Assembly: GCA_019058445.1 (NCBI GenBank)
Contig: JAHPZA010000010.1
Coordinates: 62,001-126,000, forward strand
Direction of reading: 5' to 3'
DNA: 64,000 nucleotides
Source of the DNA: Promethearchaeota archaeon
GTDB lineage: Archaea; Asgardarchaeota; Lokiarchaeia; Sigyniarchaeales; SOKP01
Shown here: positions 44,366 through 53,673 of the stretch, one piece after another
How positions within the stretch are numbered: the stretch's first letter is position 1
How the letters are laid out: each line of letters opens with the position of its first letter
Translations under genes and position numbers: made by a program
Notes under the pieces: model-generated
What the model saw: only the letters and a program-made list of their open reading frames with translations
Told to the model about the DNA's origin: nothing
Database searches by the model: none

Positions 44366-46201
44366 TTAGAGAGTATCTAGACCTAATTCTTTTAATTTTT
44401 CTGGAGATGGTTTGCCAGTTTCAAGATTAAATGTTCTATATTTGTAATATGCTTCTTTTAATTTCTGAAAATTAGGTGTTTTTCCAGCTGAACCTCCCTC
44501 ATTCAGAGGTTTGAGTAAGATCTGAGGTAATCTATCATCTGCGGGGCTAATTCCCATTTTTAGATTGAACATTCTTTTCATCATATAAATTCTTTCAGCT
44601 AAAAGTTTTAATTTTTCAACATCACATTCTATTCCTAATGCCCCTTGAATCAGTTCTGACGTCATCGAAGGAGGAGGATTACAAAATCCACATAATATTA
44701 ATGAATTATTCAATGCTCGATAATTTTGAGCAATAGCGCTTACAATAGCCATATCTTCGCCATCTGAATACCAATCAATCAATTCAATTCCAAGCTCTTC
44801 AAAAGGAAGTCCCAATAAAATTAAAAAGACATCGCAAGAGCAATGACAGGGACCTCGTGGAGTAGCTACTCCATAACCGATTGCCATTCCAAAGCATCGT
44901 CTTAAATCATGATACGGTACTTCCATTCCGTAAACTGTTGCAATTTCATCTTGAGGAATATTAAATTTTTTTCCTACAGCATCGGAGCCCTCCGCCATAA
45001 CATCGCCAATTCCTTCTCTTAGCGATATTTTTTTTATAAGTTCTAGTGCTGGTTTTACATCACCCCATACTGGCTCTAACCCGTCAATATCTTCGGTTTT
45101 TATTTTTCCGTTATTGAATAAGTAATAAATAAATGCAATTGTACTGCTCCCACTAATAGTATCTATTCCATAATCATTACATAACACATTCGCTCTAACA
45201 ATTGATTCAAGATTATCGTTTAAAATTAATGATCCAAAACCAACAATAGTTTCATATTCTGGCGCCTCTACTTCACCATCAGTTTTATATTCCCCCTCGA
45301 TTACCTCCGCTTTTTTAGCACAGCCTATTGAACAAGCAAAACAAGGGTAATTTCTTTTAAAGATTTTTTCTGAAGCTGTTGCCCCTGATATATTAAATGC
45401 CTCATCCCAGGTACCTAATGTCCAATATTTTATTGGTAGTTCTCCTTCCGAATTGTATTTATCTACGGCTCCAGCAGTACCAAGAATACCCATCATCTGC
45501 GATGCAAACGAAGCAGATACATTTTCTCTAATGTTTTCAGCAGCAGCTTTAAAACCGTCTGGGTCAGCGGGTTCATATGCTCTTTTTTTGGCTCGTACTG
45601 TAATAGCCTTCAACTTTTTAGATCCCATAACTGCGCCCATTCCCGTTCTTCCTGCTGCTTTTTCTTCTGAAGCAACAGTAGCAAATCTAACTAAATTCTC
45701 TCCAGCTTGACCTATGCACGCAACTCTAGTAAGGTCTGAACCAGATTGTTCTTTAAGAATTTTTGAAGTTTCATTTATACCTTTGCCCCAAAGTGATGAT
45801 GCATCTTTTATTTCAGCACCATTCTCAGTTATTTCTAGGTACACAGGATTATCAGAAGTTCCTCTAATGATTATTCCGTCATATCCTGCTTTTTTCAATT
45901 CTGGCCCGAAAAATCCGCCACAGATGGCCTCTCCCCAAATACCAGTTAACGGTGATTTTGCGCATACTGCAAATCTGCCACTGGTGAGTGCATTAGAACC
46001 ACATAATAGCCCTGGCATAAACATCAGTACATTTCCCGGAGATAATGGGTCCGTATCCTTATCAATAATTTCATATAAGTATCTGCAAGCATAACCAGTG
46101 CCACCAAGAAAATTTTTTGCTATATCTTCATTAATTGGCTCATCGCTTATTTCTTTAGTACTTAGGTCAACTTTTAACAGATTTCCAATAAATCCTTTCA
46201 T
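44366..46201 (-). CDS. Aldehyde:ferredoxin oxidoreductase (tungsten AOR)
   Basis: This AOR-family protein of 611 residues oxidises aldehydes to acids with ferredoxin. It has the N-terminal GNLLKVDLSTKEI, FAVCAKSPLTGIWGEAICGG and GRTGMGAVMGSKKLKAI (tungstopterin-binding) segments, then the iron-sulfur ligands CFACSIGC (CX2CX3C) and, about 200 residues later, the fourth Cys in ILCGFC. All are intact. The substrate subtype (AOR, FOR, GOR) cannot be fixed by eye. It is a hallmark of anaerobic amino-acid or aldehyde metabolism, as is the Fe-ADH gene nearby. Confidence 0.92.
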   Translation of the reverse strand: MKGFIGNLLKVDLSTKEISDEPINEDIAKNFLGGTGYACRYLYEIIDKDTDPLSPGNVLMFMPGLLCGSNALTSGRFAVCAKSPLTGIWGEAICGGFFGPELKKAGYDGIIIRGTSDNPVYLEITENGAEIKDASSLWGKGINETSKILKEQSGSDLTRVACIGQAGENLVRFATVASEEKAAGRTGMGAVMGSKKLKAITVRAKKRAYEPADPDGFKAAAENIRENVSASFASQMMGILGTAGAVDKYNSEGELPIKYWTLGTWDEAFNISGATASEKIFKRNYPCFACSIGCAKKAEVIEGEYKTDGEVEAPEYETIVGFGSLILNDNLESIVRANVLCNDYGIDTISGSSTIAFIYYLFNNGKIKTEDIDGLEPVWGDVKPALELIKKISLREGIGDVMAEGSDAVGKKFNIPQDEIATVYGMEVPYHDLRRCFGMAIGYGVATPRGPCHCSCDVFLILLGLPFEELGIELIDWYSDGEDMAIVSAIAQNYRALNNSLILCGFCNPPPSMTSELIQGALGIECDVEKLKLLAERIYMMKRMFNLKMGISPADDRLPQILLKPLNEGGSAGKTPNFQKLKEAYYKYRTFNLETGKPSPEKLKELGLDTL

Positions 46202-46360
46202 TTATTTTCGCTCCAAAATTTCCATTTTGTAAAATTAAAGTTTTTACATAATAATTATTTTTATTTCAATTTAAAATATCTTTTCTTCTGGAATTTATTA
46301 TATAATTTTATCAGAATATAGGAGAGAAAATATTCATATTATTATAGAAATTAAAGCCGA

Positions 46361-48100
46361 CTATTTGAAGATTTTCACACCAAGCTTTTCTAACTCCATC
46401 AAAGAATCCGTATACCAATTGAATTTGTTTTTTTCTAAATTTAAATACTTTAGTTTTCTAATTGATTTAAGTGTTTTAATGGGTTCCACATTTGTCAATT
46501 GGTTACTTCTTAAAAATAAGTATTTAAGTGATTTTAACATTCCAATCGATTCAGGAATTCTTTTTAATCTATTATTTCCTAAATATAAGTATTTTAAAGC
46601 CGATAATTTACCAATAGATTCCGGAATTTCTTTAAGCTCATTATAATATAAATACAAATACTTAAGAGATTTTAACGAACCTGTTGAATCAGGAATTTCT
46701 AATAGATGATTTTTACCTAAATCTAAAGTTTCTAATGTAGTAAGTAAACCAATTGTATGAGGAATTGTCTTTAATTGGTTAAATCCTAAAATCAAATTAT
46801 GTATTAATAGTAAATTTCCAATAGTATTAGGAAGAGAAATTAATTTATTATTAGATAAATCTAACTCTCTTAGCGAAGATAAGTTGCCTATTGATTTTGG
46901 CAACAATTTAATAATGTTTTTACTTAAATCTAAAATTTCAAGTGAAGTCAGAGAACCAATTGATTCGGGTAAATATTCTAATGCATTATCATATAAATCT
47001 AATTCTTTTAATGAAATCAATGAACTGATGGACTCTGGTAAAATTTGAAGCTTATTGAGAGCTACTTTTAAATTTTCTAGTTTTGTTAATTCTCCAATCG
47101 ATTCAGGAAGTTTAGTTAATTCATTTCGTTCTAAGCGTAGAATTCTTAGATTTGTAAGTCCTCCAATTGATTCTGGAAGTTCTTTCAATTTATTTTCCCG
47201 AATAGTAAGCCTCATGAGAGATTTCAATGAGCCTAATGAATTAGGGAGCTTAGTTATACTATTAGAGGATAAACTTAAATTTTCTAAAGAGATGAGTGAA
47301 CCCAATGTCTCAGGTAATGAAGTTAAATTATTTTCTTTTAGACCTAAATATTTAAGATTTTTAAGACCTCTAATAGAATCTGGTAACGACTCAATCTTGT
47401 TTCCTTTTAAAAAAAGAGAATTTAAAGAAGCCAAATCGCCTATTGAATCAACTAATGTCACTAAATTATTGTTTCTCACATTCAGTTTTTTGAGAGATGA
47501 AAATGAGCCAATTGAATCAGGTAATGCTTTAATATCGTTATTTCCTAAATATAATATTTCTAAAGAGGTAATAGAATTAAATTTCTCATTAAAAGTACTT
47601 AACTTATTTCCACTTAAATCAAGGGTTTTTATCTTTTTTAAATTATTCAAGGAATCCGGTAAATCCTTTAAGCTATTTTCACTTAAATCTAAAAACTCCA
47701 GATTGTTTAGAGATCCTATTGATTCAGGTAAAGTTTTTAGATTATTTGATTCTAAATGCAATTCTTTGAGGGATTTCAGGTGATAGATCGACTCAGGAAG
47801 TTTTTCCAATTTATTTTCACTCAAATCTAATATCTCAATAGTGGAAAGTGAACAAAACTCATCTGAAATTTTATTTAATTGATTCCCCCTTAAATAGATC
47901 TTTTTAAGATTTTTCAACGATGTTATAAGATTTGGAATAGTTGTTAGACCGCAGGAAAATAAACCTAATCCTGCTATATGTTCATTTTTTACCATATAAC
48001 CAAAAATATAATATTCTATTTCTTCAACTTCAGGTATCGGTCCGCCTATTTCGCTTTCAAGCTTTTCCAAAACTTTATGTTCTTGTACTGGAATTCCCAT
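46361..48100 (-). CDS. Leucine-rich-repeat protein (about 21 repeats)
   Basis: Except for the first 55 residues, the protein is a run of 23-residue LRR units with consensus LP-x-SIG-x-L-x-SL-x-x-L-x-L-x-x-N-x-L-x-x, about 21 copies. There is no signal peptide or membrane segment. The N-terminal part has a short alpha/beta cap (EEIEYYIFGYMVKNEHIAGLGL). Such cytosolic LRR proteins are common in Asgard archaea and serve as protein-binding scaffolds. No GTPase (ROCO-type) domain is attached. It is monocistronic, between AOR and Fe-ADH. Confidence 0.88.
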   Translation of the reverse strand: MGIPVQEHKVLEKLESEIGGPIPEVEEIEYYIFGYMVKNEHIAGLGLFSCGLTTIPNLITSLKNLKKIYLRGNQLNKISDEFCSLSTIEILDLSENKLEKLPESIYHLKSLKELHLESNNLKTLPESIGSLNNLEFLDLSENSLKDLPDSLNNLKKIKTLDLSGNKLSTFNEKFNSITSLEILYLGNNDIKALPDSIGSFSSLKKLNVRNNNLVTLVDSIGDLASLNSLFLKGNKIESLPDSIRGLKNLKYLGLKENNLTSLPETLGSLISLENLSLSSNSITKLPNSLGSLKSLMRLTIRENKLKELPESIGGLTNLRILRLERNELTKLPESIGELTKLENLKVALNKLQILPESISSLISLKELDLYDNALEYLPESIGSLTSLEILDLSKNIIKLLPKSIGNLSSLRELDLSNNKLISLPNTIGNLLLIHNLILGFNQLKTIPHTIGLLTTLETLDLGKNHLLEIPDSTGSLKSLKYLYLYYNELKEIPESIGKLSALKYLYLGNNRLKRIPESIGMLKSLKYLFLRSNQLTNVEPIKTLKSIRKLKYLNLEKNKFNWYTDSLMELEKLGVKIFK

Positions 48101-48266
48101 TAGATTTGATTTCGAGGTATTATATTATTTCCCAAATAATTTCATAACTCTATTAAAAAATAATAAAATAGGGTACTATTTATTTTTAACACATAAAAAA
48201 CGCAGAAATAAGAATTAAAATCAAGAAAAATGAAATTAAAAAAAATAAGAGAAAGAAAACTACATA

Positions 48267-49466
48267 TTAAAAATCAATATCTTTTCCTTCATAAACATAT
48301 GTAAAAATTTTATTGTAATCCTCTGTATTTGGAGATCTTGGGCTCATTACGCTGCTAGAGCTTTGAAAGCAGAGGTTTACTAACATTTTCAAATTTTTAT
48401 CAAAATCATCTCTGGATATCCCTAAATCTTTGAGATTCATTGGTAAATTCACTTGTTTCATAAGTTCTTTAATTTTATCAACTATGATAAAAGCAGCTTT
48501 CCGATTATCATCAGCCCATTTGGCCCAACCTAGTTTTTTTGCACTTCTTCCTAGAATTTCAGTAGAGATATCGCTTTCATCAGGATTATTAAGACAATAT
48601 TGGGTGACATACGGAAGAAATAATCCTACAGCTCTTCCATGAGGTGTATGAAAAACAGCACCCCAACTATGACCCATTGAATGACCCAAATGGGCTTGTC
48701 CATTACCAAATCCCAATCCTGCGATAGTTGCAGCTTGATGTAAGTAATCTCGTGCTTCCATATTATTGCCATCTTTATATGCAATAGGTAAATATTTGAA
48801 TACAAGCTCAATAGCCTTAATACATAAAGCATCGCTAAACTCATTCCTCCAAACTGAAACTAGACCTTCTACAGAATGAGCAAGACTATCGAAGGCAGTA
48901 TCTCGAGTGAGCTCAGGCGGCATTCCTGCTGGAAAAATCGGGTCCACAATCGCATAGGTTGGGATTAAACCTTTATGGGCCTGTTCTAATTTTTTCCATA
49001 CCTCTTCTTCATACCTAGAAATTACTACTGCCCATGTTGTCTCTGCACCTGTACCTGATGTGGTTGGTATAGCAATCATCTTTGCTTTCTTACCTAAATT
49101 ATACAACTCCATATTAAACGGATGCAAATCATCCACACCAAATTCAGGATATTCATATAATGCCCAACCTGCTTTAGCAGTATCCATAACTGATCCTCCT
49201 CCTAATGCGATTATAATATCAGGCTTATATGAGATTAAGAGTTCTTTAGTTTTAAGCACTCCCTCCTCTGTAGGATCAGGTCTTACATCTGTATAGACTT
49301 CGTAATTCTTTCCATAACTGTCTAATTTATCGGTAAGGATTTTTAAATAACCAAGCTCTTCCAAGATTTTGTCAGTAACAATAAAACATTTCTGCCCAGC
49401 TATATTTTGCAAGAAATCAATAGCATCTTCTCCATAGATTATTCCTGGGCTAAAAAAATACCACAT
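48267..49466 (-). CDS. Iron-containing alcohol dehydrogenase
   Basis: The family III Fe-ADH motifs are present: GGGSVMDTAK (NAD-binding), IPTTSGTGAETTWAVVI, and the metal site HSVEGLVSV with HLGHSMGHSWGAVFHTPHG. 399 residues is normal. It interconverts aldehydes and alcohols with NAD(P)H and may pair with the AOR gene 2 kb downstream in an anaerobic alcohol/aldehyde pathway. The substrate is unknown; an alcohol, a polyol or a hydroxy-acid would all fit. Confidence 0.9.
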   Translation of the reverse strand: MWYFFSPGIIYGEDAIDFLQNIAGQKCFIVTDKILEELGYLKILTDKLDSYGKNYEVYTDVRPDPTEEGVLKTKELLISYKPDIIIALGGGSVMDTAKAGWALYEYPEFGVDDLHPFNMELYNLGKKAKMIAIPTTSGTGAETTWAVVISRYEEEVWKKLEQAHKGLIPTYAIVDPIFPAGMPPELTRDTAFDSLAHSVEGLVSVWRNEFSDALCIKAIELVFKYLPIAYKDGNNMEARDYLHQAATIAGLGFGNGQAHLGHSMGHSWGAVFHTPHGRAVGLFLPYVTQYCLNNPDESDISTEILGRSAKKLGWAKWADDNRKAAFIIVDKIKELMKQVNLPMNLKDLGISRDDFDKNLKMLVNLCFQSSSSVMSPRSPNTEDYNKIFTYVYEGKDIDF

Positions 49467-49626
49467 ATATGGTTTCCACCTAATTTTTTTATTATGGATT
49501 TATTTTATATTAATTTTAAATTTAAGATTTAAAGCTTAAATTCTAAATTACAATGATTAATTATTAAAATTTTCGGTAACAATTTTCTTAGTAATCTTTA
49601 AATAAATTCAAAGCGAGAAATGAATT

Positions 49627-50052
49627 ATGGAAGAATCTGAAAAAGAAAATCTATATTTAACTTTTAAAGGAGCCATCGCGAGTATCATCCAAGATAAGCT
49701 AAAAAATCCTAAAAATATAAAACTGATAAACGAATTTAACGCAAAGTTCAACCTCGGATTACAGATTGAAGAAGATTATTATTTCTGGTTGAACATTATT
49801 GCTGAAAATGGAAATTACAAATTAGAACGAGGAAAATTAGAAGAATTTGATTTAGTTGTATTAGTAGAACCCATAGATTTATTATATTGGCTAAACCGAC
49901 AAAATTCAACTGTTCATATGGTAACCATAAAAAATAAGTTTGGATATAAGAAATTTCGGTTTGAAAAAGGTTCTGATGGAAAACGCAATCTTGGGATTTT
50001 ATTAAAACTTCCTAAAGTTCTAGTTCTCGATAAAGTAAAGAAACAGAAATAG
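49627..50052 (+). CDS. SCP2 sterol-binding-like protein (small)
   Basis: This 141-residue protein has the SCP2-like pattern of strands and helix: FWLNIIAENGNYKLERGKLEEFDLVVLVEP, a helix LLYWLNRQN, and a hydrophobic close GILLKLPKVLVLDK. A second, more typical SCP2-like protein lies at 56657. The function is probably binding of a hydrophobic ligand. The assignment rests on the pattern only, so it is moderate. It is divergent from the Fe-ADH gene and convergent with the aminotransferase gene. Confidence 0.6.
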   Translation: MEESEKENLYLTFKGAIASIIQDKLKNPKNIKLINEFNAKFNLGLQIEEDYYFWLNIIAENGNYKLERGKLEEFDLVVLVEPIDLLYWLNRQNSTVHMVTIKNKFGYKKFRFEKGSDGKRNLGILLKLPKVLVLDKVKKQK

Positions 50053-50085
50053 TTTTTTTTCTTTTTTTTTTAGATTTTGCAGTTT

Positions 50086-51216
50086 TTATCTTCCCAAGTT
50101 TTTTAATCTTAGTTCAGAAATAATATCCGTTAATACTTCTAACATTTCCTCCAGATTCTTGAGAGTTATTTCACCCATATGCCCAATTCGAAATGTTTTA
50201 TTTTTTAGAGTTCCATAACCATTGCCAATTCGATACCCTTTTAAAAGCATTTGGTTAACCATTTTAGAATAATCGATATTAAAAGAATTTTTTATTGTAG
50301 AAACCGTATCAGACTCATACCCTTTTTCCGGGAACATTTCTAAATTTGCATCTCGAGCCCACATTCTGGTCCGCATTCCAAGCTGTTTATGTCTTTGAAA
50401 TCTTTTTTCTAATCCTTCACTATTTAAAATGTAATCCAATTGTGCCACTAAAGCCCTAATTTGCGGGATAGGAGGTGTATTTGGAGTTTGATGTACTTCA
50501 TTTTTCTTTTTTAAAGTAAGGAAATCAAGATATATTCCTCTATTTTTAACTTCACCTGATTTTTGAATTGCATCTTCCGAAATTGAACAAACGGCCAATC
50601 CAGGAGGCAGCGCAAAACATTTTTGAACAGATGCCAAACATACATCTATCCCTAATTTATCCACCTCTAATTTGACGCCAGCCATTGATGAAGTCGCATC
50701 AATACACACTAATGCACCTGAGTCTTTAATAATCGGAACGACCTCATCAATAGGATTATACACTCCGGTTGAGGTTTCATTCGATTGAAGGCAAACAACA
50801 GAGTATTTTTCCTTAGAAAGTGCCTTCTCTGCAAATTCGGGTGTTATTGCCTTACCCCATTCTACTTCTTCTTTTCTAACATCTTTTCCATTAGTTAAAG
50901 CAGTATCATACCATCTATTACCAAAAGCTCCCACAGATAAAACTAATGCTTTCTCATCTTGTTTAATAAGATTTCTCATGCACGCTTCCATAATCCCAGT
51001 GGCTGAGGATGTGAAGATTAAACAATCATTTTTAGTATACAATAGCTTCTTAAGACCCTCTATAGCAAGTTGATGCATTTCTGAATACGGTGTAGATCTA
51101 TGTGTGTCATTTGGCTTCGCTAACTCTTTCAGAATTCTTTCTGGCACATACACTGGTCCAGGAGTAAATAATTTGAGTTTTGAGCCTTCCTTCTTATTAA
51201 AATGTACATCAGACAT
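50086..51216 (-). CDS. Class V aminotransferase (alanine-glyoxylate/serine-pyruvate type)
   Basis: This PLP-dependent fold type I enzyme begins with LFTPGPVYVPERIL, contains IFTSSATGIMEA, the PLP-binding LVCIDATSSMAGV (Asp), and the Schiff-base Lys in VCLASVQKCFALPPGLA. The sequence fits the alanine-glyoxylate/serine-pyruvate/2-aminoethylphosphonate-type group. Substrate unresolved. Length of 376 residues is normal. It starts at ATG 51216, convergent with the SCP2-like gene and separated by 148 bases from the HEAT-like gene. Confidence 0.87.
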   Translation of the reverse strand: MSDVHFNKKEGSKLKLFTPGPVYVPERILKELAKPNDTHRSTPYSEMHQLAIEGLKKLLYTKNDCLIFTSSATGIMEACMRNLIKQDEKALVLSVGAFGNRWYDTALTNGKDVRKEEVEWGKAITPEFAEKALSKEKYSVVCLQSNETSTGVYNPIDEVVPIIKDSGALVCIDATSSMAGVKLEVDKLGIDVCLASVQKCFALPPGLAVCSISEDAIQKSGEVKNRGIYLDFLTLKKKNEVHQTPNTPPIPQIRALVAQLDYILNSEGLEKRFQRHKQLGMRTRMWARDANLEMFPEKGYESDTVSTIKNSFNIDYSKMVNQMLLKGYRIGNGYGTLKNKTFRIGHMGEITLKNLEEMLEVLTDIISELRLKNLGR

Positions 51217-51363
51217 AATATCTCAGAACTGTTAAATTGTTAACATTTTAAAAGCACCAAAGAATAAATAGTTTTTTGAAACGGTTTAACTTGATACGTT
51301 AAAATATATGAATTTAATCATTGGATAAGGATCTCAATTCATTACTTTATTATAAAATTGGGT

Positions 51364-51741
51364 TTATTTAAAGTAGATATCTTCAACACCTTCAAATAAT
51401 TTAGAGATTGTTTGCAATACTAAAGGTGAAGTTTCATGATGGAGTGCCCATTTTAGAGGGTTTACACCCATTTTTGGAAAATGTAGTGCTATAATTTTAG
51501 CAGCTGTGACCCGGACAAACTCATTATCATCTGAAATTAAACAATTTTCCAGCAAATTAAAAACCTTATCGTTAATTATAGGTATTTTATTAATAATTTC
51601 CAAACATCTTATTCGAATATTCGCATCAGTGCTTTCTTCCACTAAAGAGATTAAATACGCTAAAGCCTCATTTTTATTTATAATATCACTAATTAACTTA
51701 GAATATATCTCGTCAGGATTTAATGAAGGAAAAGTGCCCAT
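51364..51741 (-). CDS. Small HEAT/ARM-repeat-like protein
   Basis: The 125 residues contain about three paired helices with HEAT-like spacing (ALAYLISLVEEST, IRIRCLEIINKIPII, EFVRVTAAKIIALHF, SPLVLQTISKLFEGV). No signal peptide. It lies 27 bases after the Vps29-like gene, so it is probably the third gene of a tyrS - vps29-like - HEAT unit. Whether it works with the phosphoesterase-fold protein is unknown, but helical-repeat partners are typical of Vps29. Confidence 0.65.
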   Translation of the reverse strand: MGTFPSLNPDEIYSKLISDIINKNEALAYLISLVEESTDANIRIRCLEIINKIPIINDKVFNLLENCLISDDNEFVRVTAAKIIALHFPKMGVNPLKWALHHETSPLVLQTISKLFEGVEDIYFK

Positions 51742-51768
51742 TAATCTCTCATTTTTTATAATATTTTT

Positions 51769-52401
51769 TTAATATCGATAATGAATAACATTATTTTCAA
51801 ATCTAAAATAGGATTTTAATTCATCGAATTTTTTAGATGATTTTTCTAATTGAAATAATGTTATTTCAATATTTTTGGTGTCTTCATCAATTTGAAGAAG
51901 AATAAATGAGGGAATGCCACTAGCAATAAAAGACCATGCTCCTGTAACACTACCAGGATTTAATAGTAAAATTCCTTTTTGAGTAAGAAATATTTCTTCT
52001 TTATGAGTATGTCCAGAAATCAAAATGTTATAACTTTTTTCATTTATCGCTAAATATTCTAATTGTGAATGATCACCTCTTGGCTCAATTTGATGACCAT
52101 GTGTCATTCCTATAGTTAATTTATCACTGTCAGCAAGTTTTATATCTAAGCTTTGATAAAGCGGTGCACTTCTGTTTCCACCATAATAATCCATATTTCC
52201 TATAACTGTAAAAACATCATTATTTGTTTTTAAACTTAAAAAATCGATAAAGTCAAATGCAGTTATCAAATCCCCTGTAAAAAAAGTGTAGTCAAAGGGT
52301 TTAGGATCAGTTAATTCATTTAGTTTATTTAAAATTTCATCTGGTACGCTTTTGGCTCTTCTTGGAATATGCGCATCTCCAATTATTAAACATCTTACCA
52401 T
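51769..52401 (-). CDS. Vps29-like metallophosphoesterase-fold protein
   Basis: The calcineurin-like motifs are IGDAHIPRRAKSVP, TGDLI, GNMDYYGG, GMTHGHQIEPRGDHSQL, ILISGHTHKEE and LLNPGSVTGAWSFIASGIPSFILLQID. The combination GDAHIPxRAxSxP, HGHQxxPxGD and NPGSxTGA with PSFxLxxID is characteristic of eukaryotic Vps29, the retromer/commander subunit, rather than of the YfcE/MJ0936 group represented at 8105. Metal-site residues look complete, unlike in Vps29 of eukaryotes where some are altered, so enzymatic activity may be retained. It is 17 bases after tyrS. Confidence 0.82.
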   Translation of the reverse strand: MVRCLIIGDAHIPRRAKSVPDEILNKLNELTDPKPFDYTFFTGDLITAFDFIDFLSLKTNNDVFTVIGNMDYYGGNRSAPLYQSLDIKLADSDKLTIGMTHGHQIEPRGDHSQLEYLAINEKSYNILISGHTHKEEIFLTQKGILLLNPGSVTGAWSFIASGIPSFILLQIDEDTKNIEITLFQLEKSSKKFDELKSYFRFENNVIHYRY

Positions 52402-52418
52402 AATAAACTTAAGAGAAT

Positions 52419-53522
52419 TTATTTAGATTTCATTTTTTTATATTCCTTTTGCACAAATAAAGCCAGTTCTTTAGCTTCCTTATCTTTTTCAAAATGCTCT
52501 CGTATGGGTTCAAGAAATTGATTTAAATAGGTGATAACTGCAGGTTTTAAATCTGGAGGGTTTAATTTACCTTCAGCGTAATCTTTTTCGAGATCATCAA
52601 ATGATTTATATTCTACATTCCCTCCATATTTTTCAGGTCTTTCAACTTTAAATACATCCACTTTTTCAAATATGATATACTTACAGTATTCTAAAACAGG
52701 GTTTTCTGAAGTTTGTGTGGGAGGACAATAAGCTTTATTTATTTTACGTTTAATGTCTTTCAAAGAATCTAACATAAATATAGCATTATCGGGATCTGAC
52801 TTTGACATTTTAAGTTCTATAGTTCTATCGATTCCATTTAATTCGCTTGCAGGTGGTTTGGTCAACGCCATTAGCATATGATGGCTTATAGAAATTGGTT
52901 TAGGTCGGTTAAATATTTTTGCGACCTCCCTTGCTAACATATTAACTTTTCTTTGGTCTAATCCCAACTGACAAATATCTACATTCATATAAAAAATATC
53001 AGCACACTGCATTAATGGATAAAGAATTTGTGAAGCATATAATTTATCAGCTTCGCTTCGTCCCATAATTTGAGTACAACGTTGAATTCGACTTAATGTA
53101 CTATTAATGGAGATTTTTAAAACCATTTCCCAATATTTTGGATCTTTTACTAAATCAGAAGCATATTTAAATTCTACATTACTCAAGTCCATTCCACATA
53201 CTTTCCAAAGCTCTTTAAAGAAATCCCCAACTTTTTTTATTACATCTAAATTGCCTCCAAATTTTTGGTTTGCAGCGGCATGCCAATCAGCAATAAGGAA
53301 AATAAATTTAATCCCACATTGTGTAATTTTATTTACATTTATTGCTCTTAACAACCCTTGAGCAATGTGAATATTACCAGATGGTTCAAAACCATCATAA
53401 GCAATTATTTCCTTTCCATGATCTAATTTCCATTGTAACATTTCTGGTAATTCTTTCAAGTCAATAATCTCTTCTCCGACTTCTTGTAGTAAAGAGATTT
53501 TTTCATCTAAAGATAAGTTCAT
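52419..53522 (-). CDS. tyrS: Tyrosyl-tRNA synthetase (archaeal/eukaryotic type)
   Basis: This class I synthetase attaches Tyr to tRNA-Tyr. The HIGH-like signature is PSGNIHIAQG and the KMSKS loop is LKMSKSDPDNAIF. The archaeal/eukaryotic type is shown by the short length (367 residues), the GLDQRKVNMLAREV segment and the absence of an S4 domain. It is first in a likely three-gene unit with the Vps29-like and HEAT-like genes. Confidence 0.92.
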   Translation of the reverse strand: MNLSLDEKISLLQEVGEEIIDLKELPEMLQWKLDHGKEIIAYDGFEPSGNIHIAQGLLRAINVNKITQCGIKFIFLIADWHAAANQKFGGNLDVIKKVGDFFKELWKVCGMDLSNVEFKYASDLVKDPKYWEMVLKISINSTLSRIQRCTQIMGRSEADKLYASQILYPLMQCADIFYMNVDICQLGLDQRKVNMLAREVAKIFNRPKPISISHHMLMALTKPPASELNGIDRTIELKMSKSDPDNAIFMLDSLKDIKRKINKAYCPPTQTSENPVLEYCKYIIFEKVDVFKVERPEKYGGNVEYKSFDDLEKDYAEGKLNPPDLKPAVITYLNQFLEPIREHFEKDKEAKELALFVQKEYKKMKSK

Positions 53523-53673
53523 CTGATCACTCTCTCAATTAATTATAGATTTGTAAATAATCTAATTGATAAAATCTTTTTGGATCTTAAATTGCCTTGA
53601 GAAATAAATTACATTAGGATTTGATTGTCAAATTCTAAAAAAATAAGAAAGAAAATGGTTAAACTAAATTAGA

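Noticed and set aside
47055..47783. Long plus-strand frame opposite the LRR gene
   Set aside because: It mirrors the repeat structure of the LRR coding strand (periodic SPIDSG-like translation) and has no start signal; it is a shadow.
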